From: Kriegella aquimaris
GTDB taxonomy: Bacteria; Bacteroidota; Bacteroidia; Flavobacteriales; Flavobacteriaceae
Direction of reading: 5' to 3'
Assembly: GCF_900103215.1 (NCBI RefSeq)
Contig: NZ_FNGV01000003.1
Span: 434,001-498,000 of the forward strand
Length of the DNA stretch: 64,000 nucleotides
The translations under genes were made by a program, and so were the position numbers. Positions 16,994-27,697 of the stretch are shown piece after piece. The notes below the pieces were generated by a model that had not been told where the DNA came from, did not search any database, and saw nothing but the letters and a program-made list of their open reading frames with translations. Position 1 is the first letter of the stretch; every line of letters starts with the position of its first letter.

Positions 16994-17500
16994 ATGAGCA
17001 AAGAACTCGAAAAAACCTTTTTAAACGCCTTAGAGCAAAATCAACAGAAACTATTGCGAATCTGTTCGGTTTATGCCAAAGATGCCGATGACACCAAGGA
17101 TCTTTTTCAAGAAGTGTTGGTGCAAATATGGAGGTCAATGCAAACTTTTGAATCGAAATCTTCAATAGGTACCTGGATGTTCAGAATAACACTGAATGTT
17201 TGTCTTCGTTTTCGCTCAAAGGAAAACAAAAAACAAAAGCAGTTTATTCAAATGGACAGTATTACGATTGCCAAATTTATCCCTACGAAAGAGGATTATG
17301 GAGAACAAGAGAAATTAGCGCATCTCAAAAGCTGTATCAAAAAATTGAATGAAGCCGAAAAGGCAGTTATTACGCTCTATTTGGAAGAGGTTCGCTATAA
17401 AGAAATTTCCGAAATTTTGGGACTATCGGAAAATAATGTGGCAGTAAAAGTAAAACGCATCAAGAAAAAATTGTTGAACTGTATAATTCAAATAGCATGA
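16994..17500 (+). CDS. ECF-type RNA polymerase sigma factor
   Basis: The 168-residue protein has the two conserved ECF regions: sigma 2 with DTKDLFQEVLVQIWRSMQTF and SSIGTWMFRITLNVCL (about 33-80), and sigma 4 with LNEAEKAVITLYLEEVRYKEISEIL and SENNVAVKVKRIKKKL (about 118-162). It directs RNA polymerase to a dedicated promoter set. The stop codon overlaps by four bases the start of a membrane protein gene that is probably its anti-sigma factor. No SusC or FecR is adjacent, so it is not a typical PUL regulator. Confidence 0.88.
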   Translation: MSKELEKTFLNALEQNQQKLLRICSVYAKDADDTKDLFQEVLVQIWRSMQTFESKSSIGTWMFRITLNVCLRFRSKENKKQKQFIQMDSITIAKFIPTKEDYGEQEKLAHLKSCIKKLNEAEKAVITLYLEEVRYKEISEILGLSENNVAVKVKRIKKKLLNCIIQIA

Positions 17501-18090
17501 TGGAAGACGAACTGATTAAAATTTGGCAATCTTCCCCCATGGAGGAGCAGATAAAGTTTGATAAATCGCGGTTGATGTTAGAAATGCAATCGAGTTTAAG
17601 CCGTTTTAACAAGTTAGTGAAACACGGTATACTCATAGAGCAAGTGGCGATGATAATCGCCATTCCTGTGTTTCTTTTTTACATCTACTTCGTTCCTTTT
17701 GTACTCTCAAAAATTGCATCGATTCTAATTGTTATTTGGGGTATTTGGTACTTTATTAAACTTAAGGAGTGGAAGCGAAAGAAACCTACTAACTTGACGA
17801 AAAATTATTTGGATTACCTATATGAATCTAGAAACTATCTAGTAATGCTTAAAAAGTGGGGTGACAATGCAATTTACTGGTATATTCTACCCACTATTCT
17901 TAGTGTAATACTGTTTCTTTTTGGCCCCATACTGGCAGGAAAACTTAATAATAAGATGATCGCCATAATGTTTGTTGTTACAATTAGTACTGGAGTTTTT
18001 ACGTATATATGGGGAAAATGGAGAGTAAAAACCCAATATATTCCCCGGTTGAAAAAGATCGAAGAACTTATAAAAGTTATGGAAGAATGA
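17497..18090 (+). CDS. Four-TM membrane protein, putative anti-sigma factor
   Basis: The 197-residue protein begins with a cytoplasmic segment (MMEDELIKIWQSSPMEEQIKFDKSRLMLEM) followed by two TM helices around residues 45-85, a basic loop, and two more TM helices around 125-170. The start overlaps the sigma gene by four bases, the usual arrangement for sigma/anti-sigma pairs. There is no zinc-binding HxxxCxxC motif and no FecR domain, so if it is an anti-sigma factor it is an atypical one. The call is from context. Confidence 0.6.
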   Translation: MMEDELIKIWQSSPMEEQIKFDKSRLMLEMQSSLSRFNKLVKHGILIEQVAMIIAIPVFLFYIYFVPFVLSKIASILIVIWGIWYFIKLKEWKRKKPTNLTKNYLDYLYESRNYLVMLKKWGDNAIYWYILPTILSVILFLFGPILAGKLNNKMIAIMFVVTISTGVFTYIWGKWRVKTQYIPRLKKIEELIKVMEE

Positions 18091-18121
18091 GCCCGAAATA
18101 AAATGATAAAAAGGATGCAGA

Positions 18122-19495
18122 CTAGTTCGAAACTTCCTTGACTCCATACCGAACTTTCTTTTGCCAATTTCCTAATTTTTGCCTTAGCACGTTTACCAAA
18201 TCAGGTCTTAATTCAGCCATATTATATGTTTCACCGATATCTTCGGATAAATCGTACAAAGCTACATTTTCTGTGTCGGACTCTTGAATGGATACCAGCT
18301 TCCAGTTTTCACTGCGAATTGCATTATCGTTCTTAAAACTCCAAAATAAATCGCGCTTCGGAAGTGCTTTCCCCTTCAAGAGCAGGTTTTTAATACTTAT
18401 TCCGTCAATTACTTCGCTTTCTGGTTTTTCTCCTATAAAATCAAGAAATGTAGGTAAGAAGTCCATGGTCATAACAGGTTCGTCAGTTATTGTACCTTCT
18501 TTAAATTTGTTCGGATACCAAGCAATGGCCGGTACGCGATGACCACCTTCATAAACTTCGGCCTTAAATCCTTTTAACCGCCCATTGTTTCCGTTCTTAG
18601 AAGCTCCATTATCAGAACAGAAGATGACGATTGTATTGGTATCAAGCCCCGTTTCTTTGAGTGTTTGCATTATTTGTCCAATGCCCTCATCCATCACCTC
18701 GACCATTTCTTTATAAACATTGGCGATGCTGTCCTGGGGAATTGACGCCGTCCCTCGCACCCCAACTTTGCGAACGGCCTTATCGATCCGCTTTTGATAC
18801 GGATAATGTGGCGTCTCATGTGGCAGGTATAAAAAGAAAGGTTTCCCTGTAATTTGAGGATTGTTTTCTTTTATAAAATTCACGCCATATTGCGTTATCA
18901 AGTCTGTTGTATAGCCTTCTTCAGCTTTTAAATCGGCACCCTCCCACCAGTCAACATACCCTTCTTGATCTATGTGGCCATGATAATCAACATTACCGCT
19001 CACAAAACCTTTAAAACTATCAAACCCCTGTAAGGTTGGGTTAAATTCCGGAGCATAACCTAAATGCCACTTACCGTACATTCCTGAGGAATACCCGTAC
19101 TTCTTCAATTCATCGGCAATCGTAAGTTCTCCTATCGCCAAACCTACATTACGGTGATTGGCAGCCGTGATTACCCCCGAGACACCTGTGCGCTGCTGGT
19201 ATTTCCCCGTCATCAAAGCAGCCCGTGTGGGGCTGCAAACCGTTCCATTGGAATGAAAATCGGTAAACCGTATTCCTTCGGAAGCCAACTTATCAATGTT
19301 CGGCGTGTTAATCATGGTGTTGCCGTAACAAGAGATGTCACCGTAACCTAGGTCATCGGCCATAATAAGAATGAAATTTGGCCTATCGCCGCCCTCGTTT
19401 TCTTCCTCTTTGATGTCTTGGGCAGAAAGGCAGTGCAACGCAAACATCGCAACAAGAAAAAAGAATATTGTTTTATATTGGCTGCTTTTCGTCAT
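18122..19495 (-). CDS. Type I sulfatase (S1 family), exported
   Basis: The 457-residue enzyme has a signal peptide ending near LSAQ and the sulfatase N-terminal metal site MADDLGYGD. The maturation motif is CSPTR (Cys87), where Cys becomes formylglycine, followed by MTGKYQQRTG. Downstream are GKWHLG and FCSDNGASKNG for calcium and sulfate binding. It cleaves sulfate esters from sugars in the periplasm. It is the last gene of the susC-susD-sulfatase operon, 63 bases after the preceding sulfatase. Sub-family and position specificity are not assigned. Confidence 0.92.
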   Translation of the reverse strand: MTKSSQYKTIFFFLVAMFALHCLSAQDIKEEENEGGDRPNFILIMADDLGYGDISCYGNTMINTPNIDKLASEGIRFTDFHSNGTVCSPTRAALMTGKYQQRTGVSGVITAANHRNVGLAIGELTIADELKKYGYSSGMYGKWHLGYAPEFNPTLQGFDSFKGFVSGNVDYHGHIDQEGYVDWWEGADLKAEEGYTTDLITQYGVNFIKENNPQITGKPFFLYLPHETPHYPYQKRIDKAVRKVGVRGTASIPQDSIANVYKEMVEVMDEGIGQIMQTLKETGLDTNTIVIFCSDNGASKNGNNGRLKGFKAEVYEGGHRVPAIAWYPNKFKEGTITDEPVMTMDFLPTFLDFIGEKPESEVIDGISIKNLLLKGKALPKRDLFWSFKNDNAIRSENWKLVSIQESDTENVALYDLSEDIGETYNMAELRPDLVNVLRQKLGNWQKKVRYGVKEVSN

Positions 19496-19558
19496 AAATT
19501 CTTTGCTATTTATAAATTATTAACCAGAAGTTTTCACGTCCAAGACATCAAAAATAAA

Positions 19559-21133
19559 TTATTCTGTCAGCACAGTGGAACGATTAATGGAATAGCCTTG
19601 CTCCTGATACTTTTTCAACAACTGGTCCAGCTCTTCTACTTTATTAGGATGCTGCGTAAATAGATTCAAACGCTGTTCCGGGTCGTTCTCCATATCGAAT
19701 AATAATCCTTCGGTTTCAAAATCTTCATAATTTCGAAGTTTTTTAAAAGAATCGGGCATTTTGCTATGTTCGCCTGACGGAGCATTGATATAGAGCCATT
19801 TCCCTTGACGTAAACCCCATATATCTTCAAAAGTATTATGTACCGTAGCTTCCCGCAATGGTGAAGTATAATTCTTTCCACTGAAAACAGGCAATAAGTT
19901 ATAGCTGTCCGGTGCGGCTTCCTTTGGCAATTCACTTTGGGTTACCGCCGCCAATGTTGCCATGATGTCGACTTGCGATATTACCTCGTCAGAAACCGCG
20001 CCTGCTTCAATTTTTCCCGGCCATTTTACAATAAAAGGTACATGATGACCCCCTTCCCATACATCGCGTTTTAAACCCCGGAAATCACCCATACTAAAAT
20101 GTTCGTATTTTTCGGCGCGCGCGAAAGCATACTTTTCAGGACCATTATCGGCACTAAAGATAACCACGGTGTTCTCATCTAAACCTTTTGCTTTTAAAGC
20201 TTTAAGCACTTGCCCTGCTACCCAATCAGTCTGTACCATAAAGTCACCATAGCCGCCTGCTTCCGATTTTCCTATAAACTCGTCATTAGGAATGATAGGT
20301 GCATGGGGCGAAGGCAACGCAAAATATAGAAAAAAGGGTTTATCTTTTGATTGATTATTTACATATTCAACAGCCTTTTTTGTAAGTGTAGGCAGTACGT
20401 CGTAGGGGTTCCAACCCTCGACCATGGGACCGGGGCGAAATTCCCAGTTTCCTTCTTTTGTAGCGTGGCTGCTGTTTTGAATATTTTGATTCACCGTCGG
20501 GGGCTCCATAACCCTATCGTTTTCCACCCATGCATAGGGAGGGAAATTTATGGTGCCATCGCCAAAATAATAATCGAACCCACGGTCCAAAGGCCCTCCA
20601 GCTATAGGTTTGCTCCAATCTATATCTTGGGATTGATAGAATTTTATTTTTTTTCCACGTTGCATCTTCTCTCCCGAAGGTTCGTTGTTGAACTCCCAGT
20701 TCCACCCCAAATGCCACTTTCCAATACATGCCGTAGCATACCCTGACTTTTGTAACACCTGCGGAAGGGTCACGTCTGTATCATTAAAAAATGGTTCTCC
20801 AAATGATTGTACGATACCGTGTTGCTTTCGCCAATGATATTTGCCCGTCAGCAGGGCATAACGGCTTGGGGAACAAATACCCGAAGAACTGTGGGCATCA
20901 GTGAAGCGCATACCCTCCGAAGCTAGCTGATCAAGATTAGGCGTCGGTATTTTTGAATTGGGGTTTTGTATATTAAGATCACCATAACCCATATCATCGG
21001 CATAAATTATAATGATATTGGGTGAATCTGCATTCTGCTTGGCTACCTCTTTCTTTGTTCCTTGCTTTTCTCCACAAGCGCCTAGAAAAATTGTTAGGAT
21101 ACAAAATATAGAAAGTTCAAGTAATTTTTTCAT
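19559..21133 (-). CDS. Type I sulfatase (S1 family), lipoprotein
   Basis: The 524-residue protein has a lipoprotein signal (lipobox LGAC, Cys20), metal site YADDMGYGD, and maturation motif CSPSR (Cys87) followed by [20 protein letters not shown] and IFSADNGPE carry further active-site residues. The long insert and LLTGKYHWR context group it with the next sulfatase upstream (21202-22743), suggesting related sub-families that attack different positions of one glycan. It lies 68 bases downstream of that gene in the same operon. Confidence 0.92.
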   Translation of the reverse strand: MKKLLELSIFCILTIFLGACGEKQGTKKEVAKQNADSPNIIIIYADDMGYGDLNIQNPNSKIPTPNLDQLASEGMRFTDAHSSSGICSPSRYALLTGKYHWRKQHGIVQSFGEPFFNDTDVTLPQVLQKSGYATACIGKWHLGWNWEFNNEPSGEKMQRGKKIKFYQSQDIDWSKPIAGGPLDRGFDYYFGDGTINFPPYAWVENDRVMEPPTVNQNIQNSSHATKEGNWEFRPGPMVEGWNPYDVLPTLTKKAVEYVNNQSKDKPFFLYFALPSPHAPIIPNDEFIGKSEAGGYGDFMVQTDWVAGQVLKALKAKGLDENTVVIFSADNGPEKYAFARAEKYEHFSMGDFRGLKRDVWEGGHHVPFIVKWPGKIEAGAVSDEVISQVDIMATLAAVTQSELPKEAAPDSYNLLPVFSGKNYTSPLREATVHNTFEDIWGLRQGKWLYINAPSGEHSKMPDSFKKLRNYEDFETEGLLFDMENDPEQRLNLFTQHPNKVEELDQLLKKYQEQGYSINRSTVLTE

Positions 21134-21201
21134 GGCTGATATCGAATTAAAAAATCATCTAAATTAAAGTGTTCGGCAAACCCTTATATCTCTATTTCAT
21201 G

Positions 21202-22743
21202 TCATTTTCGAGCATCGTCTAGAAGGGCCATAAGCTCCTCGATAACCTCAGGATTTTCTTCATAGCGGTTTTCGGTTTCCTGCGGATCTTCCTCTAAATT
21301 GTATAAGGTTGCATTCGCTTGCCCTTGTTCAGATTCTATTAAATCAGGTTTGGTAAAACCTCCCGACCCCAAAGAAGTTGTAAGTTTCCATGGACCTTTT
21401 CGTATCGCAAAAAAACCATTTAAGGAATGATGTACGGTATAATCACGAATTGGTTTTTGGGCATTTCCAGTAAACGCGGGTAGCATATTATAACTATCCT
21501 CCCCGGCGCCTTCAGGCAAATCTTTCTCGACAATTCCCGATAGGGTTGCCAACAAATCAGTAGTACACAGAACTTGATCGGAAACACTGCCTGCTTTTAT
21601 TTTTCCTGGCCAGCGAACAATAAAAGGAATGCGATGACCGCCCTCATAAATATCAGCTTTCTGTCCGCGATAGATATAATTAGCGCGATGTTCATACTGT
21701 TGCTTGTCTTCGGGTGTCCAATTTGACCCGTTGTCGGAAGTGACGATAATGAGCGTGTTTTCAGCCTGCCCAGACTGCTCCAAAGCCTGTAGGACCTTGC
21801 CCACGGTAATATCTACCAGAGTGACAAAATCGCCATAACGACCCGCTTTCGATTTTCCATTTACTTCATCAGTGGGCAACCAAGGGGTATGAGGTGCCGT
21901 TAATGGAAAATAAAGGAAAAACGGATCTTTTGCTGTTTTTTGCTTCCCAATAAAATCAGTGGCCTTTTCGGTCAAATGACCGAGCACATTATGGAAGTCA
22001 AAATTAGGGGCAACTTCTCCCGCACGCCAAAAGACGCCTCTCCCATCTTTAGCTTGACTTTTTCCAGTGGTATAAGCCGTAGGCAATTCGGTCGCCCTTT
22101 CATTCTCTAAATATAAGTAAGGTGTCATATCCAATGAGGAAGGAATGATATAGGAATAATCAAAACCCAATGTATTCGGACCGCTCACTTGTTTACTAAA
22201 ATCTACATTACTGTTCGCATCTTTTTCAAAAACCCTGTCCCATTCATATTTCTCAATTGGTTTTTCCGGATTTTCCGGATGCCAGCCCAAGCCCAGATGC
22301 CATTTTCCGATACAAGCCGTTTGATAGCCGTTTGCACTTAGAAATGACGCAACGGTTGTGCGGTCTTCTTCAATAAGCGGTGGGTCATAGCCCCACAATA
22401 CTCCTTCCTTTAAACGACTTCGCCACGCATACCGACCCGTTAAGATACCATAGCGGGTCGGCGTGCAAACTGCAGAATTGGAATGTGCATCGGTAAAATG
22501 CATGCCTTCTTCAACGATTTTGTCCATATTCGGAGTTTGAATACCCGATCCTGGATTGAGCGCTGACAAATCACCGTACCCCATGTCATCAGCCAAAATA
22601 TAGACTATGTTGGGTTTTTTGACCTCATTGATAGGTTCATTTGCTGGTTTTGATGTTTTTGAGCCACAGGAAACCACGAAGAGTGACATCCATACGACCA
22701 TTGGTATTCTTTTAAGTCTCACACGGACCAAGCTATTGCTCAT
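21202..22743 (-). CDS. Type I sulfatase (S1 family), lipoprotein
   Basis: The 513-residue protein has a basic N-region and lipobox VVSC (Cys26), metal site LADDMGYGD, maturation motif CTPTR (Cys93) followed by ILTGRYAWRSRL, then GKWHLGLGW and VTSDNGSNW. It is similar in plan to the neighbouring 524-residue sulfatase. A shorter start at Met15 would still leave a signal peptide. It is the first enzyme gene after susD, 47 bases downstream, so it probably acts on the glycan handled by that SusCD pair. Confidence 0.92.
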   Translation of the reverse strand: MSNSLVRVRLKRIPMVVWMSLFVVSCGSKTSKPANEPINEVKKPNIVYILADDMGYGDLSALNPGSGIQTPNMDKIVEEGMHFTDAHSNSAVCTPTRYGILTGRYAWRSRLKEGVLWGYDPPLIEEDRTTVASFLSANGYQTACIGKWHLGLGWHPENPEKPIEKYEWDRVFEKDANSNVDFSKQVSGPNTLGFDYSYIIPSSLDMTPYLYLENERATELPTAYTTGKSQAKDGRGVFWRAGEVAPNFDFHNVLGHLTEKATDFIGKQKTAKDPFFLYFPLTAPHTPWLPTDEVNGKSKAGRYGDFVTLVDITVGKVLQALEQSGQAENTLIIVTSDNGSNWTPEDKQQYEHRANYIYRGQKADIYEGGHRIPFIVRWPGKIKAGSVSDQVLCTTDLLATLSGIVEKDLPEGAGEDSYNMLPAFTGNAQKPIRDYTVHHSLNGFFAIRKGPWKLTTSLGSGGFTKPDLIESEQGQANATLYNLEEDPQETENRYEENPEVIEELMALLDDARK

Positions 22744-22790
22744 ACCTTCAAGTGTTTTGATTATTACAATTCAAGTTTATTCGAAATAGA

Positions 22791-24296
22791 CTAATACCCC
22801 GGATTTTGTTCTTGAATATTGGCATTATTAGAAAATTCAACCAAAGGAATCGGATATAAAAAATACGATTTTCCCGTAACGGGATGAGAAATCAACCGAT
22901 TGCCAGGGAATGTCAGTTCGCCCTTAATATCCATTTGAAATTGAATACGCGCTTCTAGTATGCCCCATCGGTTCAAATCAAAATAGCGTTTGGTCTCGAA
23001 TGCCAACTCTACCCTTCTTTCTTTTCTTATTGCCATTCTAAACTCTTCTTGCGAAGTAAGTGTTGTGGCATCATGAACTGGAAGCCCGGCATTGATTCGA
23101 ATTTCATTCAAAAGATCGAAGGCTTCGCCATTGGCTGTATATCCTATTTCGTTCAATGCCTCGGCACGCATTAATAGCACCTCTGCATATCGTATGATAG
23201 GATAGTTCCAAGTACTTTGGTTCGGTGGTTGATCGACATCGTTCAAATACTTGTTTACGAACAGAAGGCTTCCTTTGGGTTGATCAGGAAAAAGGAAGTT
23301 GTCTATACCATAATCTGCAAGTGTCACGTCAAACCTTTTGTCCCCTTCCTCATACTCCTGTACAATTCCATTCCCGGAAGACAAACTACCGCCCTCGCCA
23401 TTCAACCGATCATCAGTAGGTAAGGTCGCTGCACCTCCCTGCATGGCTTCGGGGGCAAACGTATTTCGTAAAGTTGTTGTTGTCGCTCCCGTTTCGCCAC
23501 CGTATTGCACCTCAAAAATAGAACCGGGACCGTTTTCATTAGAGCCGTTAAAATTATCGGCATAGTTTTCCAGTAAGCTACCATTTCCGAGAATACCTTC
23601 AGTGTTGCTGACCGCTGCACTCCATTCTTCCAACTCTAGGTTTACGGTCGCCAGCAAAGCCATCGCGGCATATTTTGTAGCCCGCCCAACTTCCTTTCCA
23701 CTACCTCCGGAATAGGATGTCGGCAACAAAGTAATTGCTTCGTTTAAATCGAGTTTGATCTGGGCATACACCTCTTCGATCGAAGATCTCGGTAACTCTG
23801 CATCCGAGGGTGTTTTAATCTCTTCAATGATTAGGGGAACACCTCCATAAAACCTTACCAAATTGAAATAATAAAAAGCCCTCATAAATTTGGATTGCCC
23901 CTCAATTAACGCTTTCATCTCTCCACTTGAGAACTCCTCAATTGTAGACATACGTTCTAGAACGGTATTTGCCCGGGTAATACCCTGGTAGTGATTCTCC
24001 CAAGTGGTCTGTATCAACCCGAATGATTCATCAATGTTGAAAATATCAGATTCGGTTTCTTTACGCCATGTCCAACCATCGTCACTGGAACGACCGGCCA
24101 ATTGTATCATGGTATTTTGAAAAATAGGTTGCAAGGGTTGGTAAACACCATTTACACCTGTAATAAGCCCCTCCTCGGTAGATAAAAGTTCTTCCAATGC
24201 TACCTGTCCTTCGGGTTCTGGGTCTAAAATATTGCTACAACTGAAACAAGTGGCGCCAATTAAAAATAGCCCTATATATTTTATATAATTTTTCAT
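22791..24296 (-). CDS. SusD/RagB-family glycan-binding lipoprotein
   Basis: The 501-residue protein has a lipoprotein signal (Cys20 in CFSC; Cys17 is an alternative), then SNILDPEPEGQ and a helical TPR-like core. The C-terminal part contains FDLNRWG, LTFPGNRLISHPVTGKSYFL and YPIPLVEF, typical of SusD proteins. It is surface-exposed and caps the SusC channel, binding the oligosaccharide to be imported. It follows susC by 17 bases and precedes three sulfatases. The ligand is inferred to be sulfated. Confidence 0.92.
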   Translation of the reverse strand: MKNYIKYIGLFLIGATCFSCSNILDPEPEGQVALEELLSTEEGLITGVNGVYQPLQPIFQNTMIQLAGRSSDDGWTWRKETESDIFNIDESFGLIQTTWENHYQGITRANTVLERMSTIEEFSSGEMKALIEGQSKFMRAFYYFNLVRFYGGVPLIIEEIKTPSDAELPRSSIEEVYAQIKLDLNEAITLLPTSYSGGSGKEVGRATKYAAMALLATVNLELEEWSAAVSNTEGILGNGSLLENYADNFNGSNENGPGSIFEVQYGGETGATTTTLRNTFAPEAMQGGAATLPTDDRLNGEGGSLSSGNGIVQEYEEGDKRFDVTLADYGIDNFLFPDQPKGSLLFVNKYLNDVDQPPNQSTWNYPIIRYAEVLLMRAEALNEIGYTANGEAFDLLNEIRINAGLPVHDATTLTSQEEFRMAIRKERRVELAFETKRYFDLNRWGILEARIQFQMDIKGELTFPGNRLISHPVTGKSYFLYPIPLVEFSNNANIQEQNPGY

Positions 24297-24313
24297 CTTA
24301 TTCTTGATTTAAT

Positions 24314-27300
24314 TTAAAAACTTACTTTGACCCCTAAATTATACTGCCTTGTATTTGGATAAGGCGTATAGTCTATACCTGCTGACAACAGACTTTCCCT
24401 GCTTGAAGCTTCGGGGTCTAAACCTGTGTATTTGGTAAAAGTCAATAGATTGGTGCCCGAAAAGGTAAATTGCGCACTTTCTATGAAAGAATTATCAAAA
24501 ATTTTGTTGGGCAAATCATAAGTCAGTGCCACATTTTTAACTCTTAGGAAACTCGCGTCTTCCAAGAATCTGGTAGAAACCAAAGTCGCCAAGGTTGTTG
24601 TGGTACCCCCTTGTGACGGCCTAGGTACTTCTGAAGGGTTATCAGGGGTCCAGAAATCCGAGGCTTCCGCAAAATTCTGTACAAAGGGAACTCCTCTTGA
24701 AAGCAGGTTTCTCGCCGTATTGTACAATTTGTTTCCTGTTGCGAAGTTCATAAAAATGGACAATGACAGATTTTTATAGGAAAATGTATTGTCTAGACCA
24801 CCAATAAGTTTCGGATGTGGATTACCGACAAAAGTTCGATCACCTGCATCTAACACCCCATTTTCATTAATATCCTTATATCTAGGATCACCAGGTACCG
24901 CGTTGAACCAAGTAGCAGCTTCGGCTTCTTCGCCCAATTGCCAAACCCCATCATAGATATACATATTAAAAGCCCCTACAGGACGTCCGGCAACCGTTAA
25001 GTTGGAAGGAATATTCGATAATGGAATATTTTGCCCCGGTATCTCCAAAGGTTCTCCCGCGGAATTGGTTCCAATGTCCAACACTTCATTTTTATTATAG
25101 GCGATATTGAAATCGGTAGTCCAAGCAAAGTTGCCGACCAAGTTCCTTGAATAAATCGCAAATTCAATACCCGAATTACGTACCGACCCAATATTAACAA
25201 TGGGGGCATTGGGCACTCCTGCGGTTAAAGGAATCGGGTTTTGAATCAACAGGTCTTCCGACTTTTTATCATAATAATCAATGGTACCGCTAACCCTACT
25301 CTTGAACAGGGCAAAATCTACGCCGATGTCCAACTGTTTATTTGCTTCCCACTGTAACGAAGGGTTACCGATATTGGAAGCCGAGTTACCAACCACCACC
25401 GTATTACCATACACATAAGGTGTAGGCGCCGCCTTGGTAATAAATTCAAAATTTCCAATATTTTGATTTCCTGTAAGACCATAACTAACCCTGAATTTTA
25501 AATCGTTCAAGATAGTACTGTTCTTTAAAAAATTTTCTTGGGAAACTCTCCATGCCACCGATGCGGAAGGAAATGTTCCATATCGTTTATCAGGTCCAAA
25601 ACGGGAAGAACCATCCCTTCGCACCGTGGCCGTCAATAAATACTTATTGTCATATCCATAATTCAAGCGTGCAAAGGAAGATGCCAAACCTCCTTTTACA
25701 TTACTCCCCGTACTATTAAAACTAGTTTGGTTAGATAACTGGTTCAGGGCGTTATCGATTGTCCCCGTTCCCGATGCGGCCGTTCTGCGCAGTAAAAACT
25801 GTTGTGCAGAAACACCAACTAGCAACTTTAAACTTTGCTTGTTGAATTCTTTAGTATAATCTAAAGTGGCATCGGCTACCCAGTTGGCATCATTATTATT
25901 ACTTACCGTTACCGAACCCTGATTGTTGATCATTCGGCCTATTTCATAAATAGGATTATAGCTATACCCTTCTATTCGTACTAAATCACCACCCAGATTC
26001 GTGTTTAGAAACAAGCCATCAATAAGTTTTATGTTAGCTTGAAAGTTACCGAGCAACCTAGTCGTATTTCGCTCTTGTGTAGGTAATAGTAGTGGGACCA
26101 ACGGGTTGGAGTTAGCTCCAAAATAAGGGGCTGATGCGGTATTAATATTGGTCAGCTCACCATTTTCATCATACGCCGGTGTATAACTATGGTGGTATGC
26201 AAAACCACGGTAGCCCGCAGCACCCCATGCATCACCATCTGAGTAATTCTCAGGTTGATAGCTACCCGTAATGTTGGTGCTGATTTTCAGCCAATCGTTG
26301 ACTTGGGTGCTCAAATTGGTACGTAACGAATAGGTTTTTAGGTCTGTGTTCAAAAGTGTACCGGTTCTATTCTGATAGGACGCCGAAGCTGAGTATTGCG
26401 TATTCTCTGTACCTCCAGAGTAGTTGATATTATGTATTTGCCGAATACCGGTGCGTGTGCCCAAATCTTGCCAATCTGTATCAACCTGCCAGATAGGATT
26501 GGTGGGGTCGTCATAAACGGCCGTACTTCTATTCGAATTTTTAAATGCTTCTACAAAAAGTAGTCTTTGTTGTTCGGTGCTCATTACATCGTACCGTTCC
26601 GATATGTGCTCAACACTCAAATCTGAGCTGTAGGTCAATTGTGGTTTGCCTACTTTGCCTTTTTTTGTCGTAATAATTACTACCCCATTGGCAGCCCTAG
26701 CACCATAAATAGCCGTGGCCGAAGCATCTTTTAAGATATCGATGGAAGCGATATCTTTGGGGTTTATCGTAGAAAAACTAGCACTTATCAACGGAACCCC
26801 ATCAACAACGATCAAAGGATCATTGCTTCCTGTTACCGAACCGACCCCGCGGATGGCTATCTGAAACTTACCATCTAAATCACCACCGGATTGTCGTATT
26901 TGTACACCACTACTTCTCCCCTGTAATGCATCGGAAAAATTTGAGGTCGGCCTACTCTGTAGTTTTTCTTCTGAAATATTGGATACGGCCCCGGTGATAT
27001 CAGACTTTTTCTGAACGCCATAACCCACTACGACCACTTCATCAAGCCCTGCCGCGCTTTCCAAAAGTTGAACATTTATTGTCGTTTGCCCGTTTAGCGG
27101 GACTTCTTTAGTAGAAAAACCGATATACGAGACTACCAGTGTGGGATCATCTTGTAGAAGTTCTATCGAAAAGTTTCCATCAAAATCTGCGGTAACCCCA
27201 TTGGTGGTTCCTTTTTCTACAATATTCGCACCGGGTAGCGGTGTTCCCTTCTCATCAGTTACTTGACCCGTTACAATCGTTTGTAAATCGGGTAAGTCAG

Positions 27301-27697
27301 GTGTGCTTTTTTCGCTATTTGAAGGTGTTGGAACTATACGTTCTTTTAGAAATACTTGGTTATCCACCACCTTATGTGTGGTTTTAGTATCAGAAAAAAT
27401 ACGCTCTAAAATAGTCGTAACCAGTTCTTGGTTCACCTTAATACTCACTTTGCGTTTTAGGTCGACCTGTTTTATCTGATACACAAAGTGAAAATCGGTC
27501 TTACTTTCAATTTCATCAATTAGCCTTTCTACGGATATATCGTTCAAATTCAACGTTATTTTGGTACGTTGGGCATTTGAGGTGTTCGCCTGCATGGTCA
27601 GCAGTACCGTGAACATGAACAACATGCTAAGTTTCATCTTTAAGCTTGGTTTAAATATCCCATGGGAGCTTCTTTCTTGATCAAGAAGTTTTTTCAT
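24314..27697 (-). CDS. SusC-family TonB-dependent transporter with STN signalling domain
   Basis: The 1127-residue outer-membrane protein has a signal peptide ending near SNA, then an STN domain (about 48-118, LNDISVERLIDEIESKTDFHFVY). A carboxypeptidase-regulatory-like domain follows (about 140-215, VTGQVTDEKGTPLPGANIVE), then the plug (GYGVQKKSDITGAVSNI, AIRGVGSV, YGARAANGVVIITTKKG) and a 22-strand barrel. The STN domain contacts FecR in the periplasm and signals to an ECF sigma factor, both of which are encoded next door. The pair with the downstream SusD imports oligosaccharides in a TonB-driven way. Confidence 0.95.
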   Translation of the reverse strand: MKKLLDQERSSHGIFKPSLKMKLSMLFMFTVLLTMQANTSNAQRTKITLNLNDISVERLIDEIESKTDFHFVYQIKQVDLKRKVSIKVNQELVTTILERIFSDTKTTHKVVDNQVFLKERIVPTPSNSEKSTPDLPDLQTIVTGQVTDEKGTPLPGANIVEKGTTNGVTADFDGNFSIELLQDDPTLVVSYIGFSTKEVPLNGQTTINVQLLESAAGLDEVVVVGYGVQKKSDITGAVSNISEEKLQSRPTSNFSDALQGRSSGVQIRQSGGDLDGKFQIAIRGVGSVTGSNDPLIVVDGVPLISASFSTINPKDIASIDILKDASATAIYGARAANGVVIITTKKGKVGKPQLTYSSDLSVEHISERYDVMSTEQQRLLFVEAFKNSNRSTAVYDDPTNPIWQVDTDWQDLGTRTGIRQIHNINYSGGTENTQYSASASYQNRTGTLLNTDLKTYSLRTNLSTQVNDWLKISTNITGSYQPENYSDGDAWGAAGYRGFAYHHSYTPAYDENGELTNINTASAPYFGANSNPLVPLLLPTQERNTTRLLGNFQANIKLIDGLFLNTNLGGDLVRIEGYSYNPIYEIGRMINNQGSVTVSNNNDANWVADATLDYTKEFNKQSLKLLVGVSAQQFLLRRTAASGTGTIDNALNQLSNQTSFNSTGSNVKGGLASSFARLNYGYDNKYLLTATVRRDGSSRFGPDKRYGTFPSASVAWRVSQENFLKNSTILNDLKFRVSYGLTGNQNIGNFEFITKAAPTPYVYGNTVVVGNSASNIGNPSLQWEANKQLDIGVDFALFKSRVSGTIDYYDKKSEDLLIQNPIPLTAGVPNAPIVNIGSVRNSGIEFAIYSRNLVGNFAWTTDFNIAYNKNEVLDIGTNSAGEPLEIPGQNIPLSNIPSNLTVAGRPVGAFNMYIYDGVWQLGEEAEAATWFNAVPGDPRYKDINENGVLDAGDRTFVGNPHPKLIGGLDNTFSYKNLSLSIFMNFATGNKLYNTARNLLSRGVPFVQNFAEASDFWTPDNPSEVPRPSQGGTTTTLATLVSTRFLEDASFLRVKNVALTYDLPNKIFDNSFIESAQFTFSGTNLLTFTKYTGLDPEASSRESLLSAGIDYTPYPNTRQYNLGVKVSF

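Noticed and set aside
18122-22743. Idea that the three adjacent sulfatases are one gene duplicated recently
   Set aside because: Maturation motifs, lengths and insert regions differ clearly; only two of the three look closely related.
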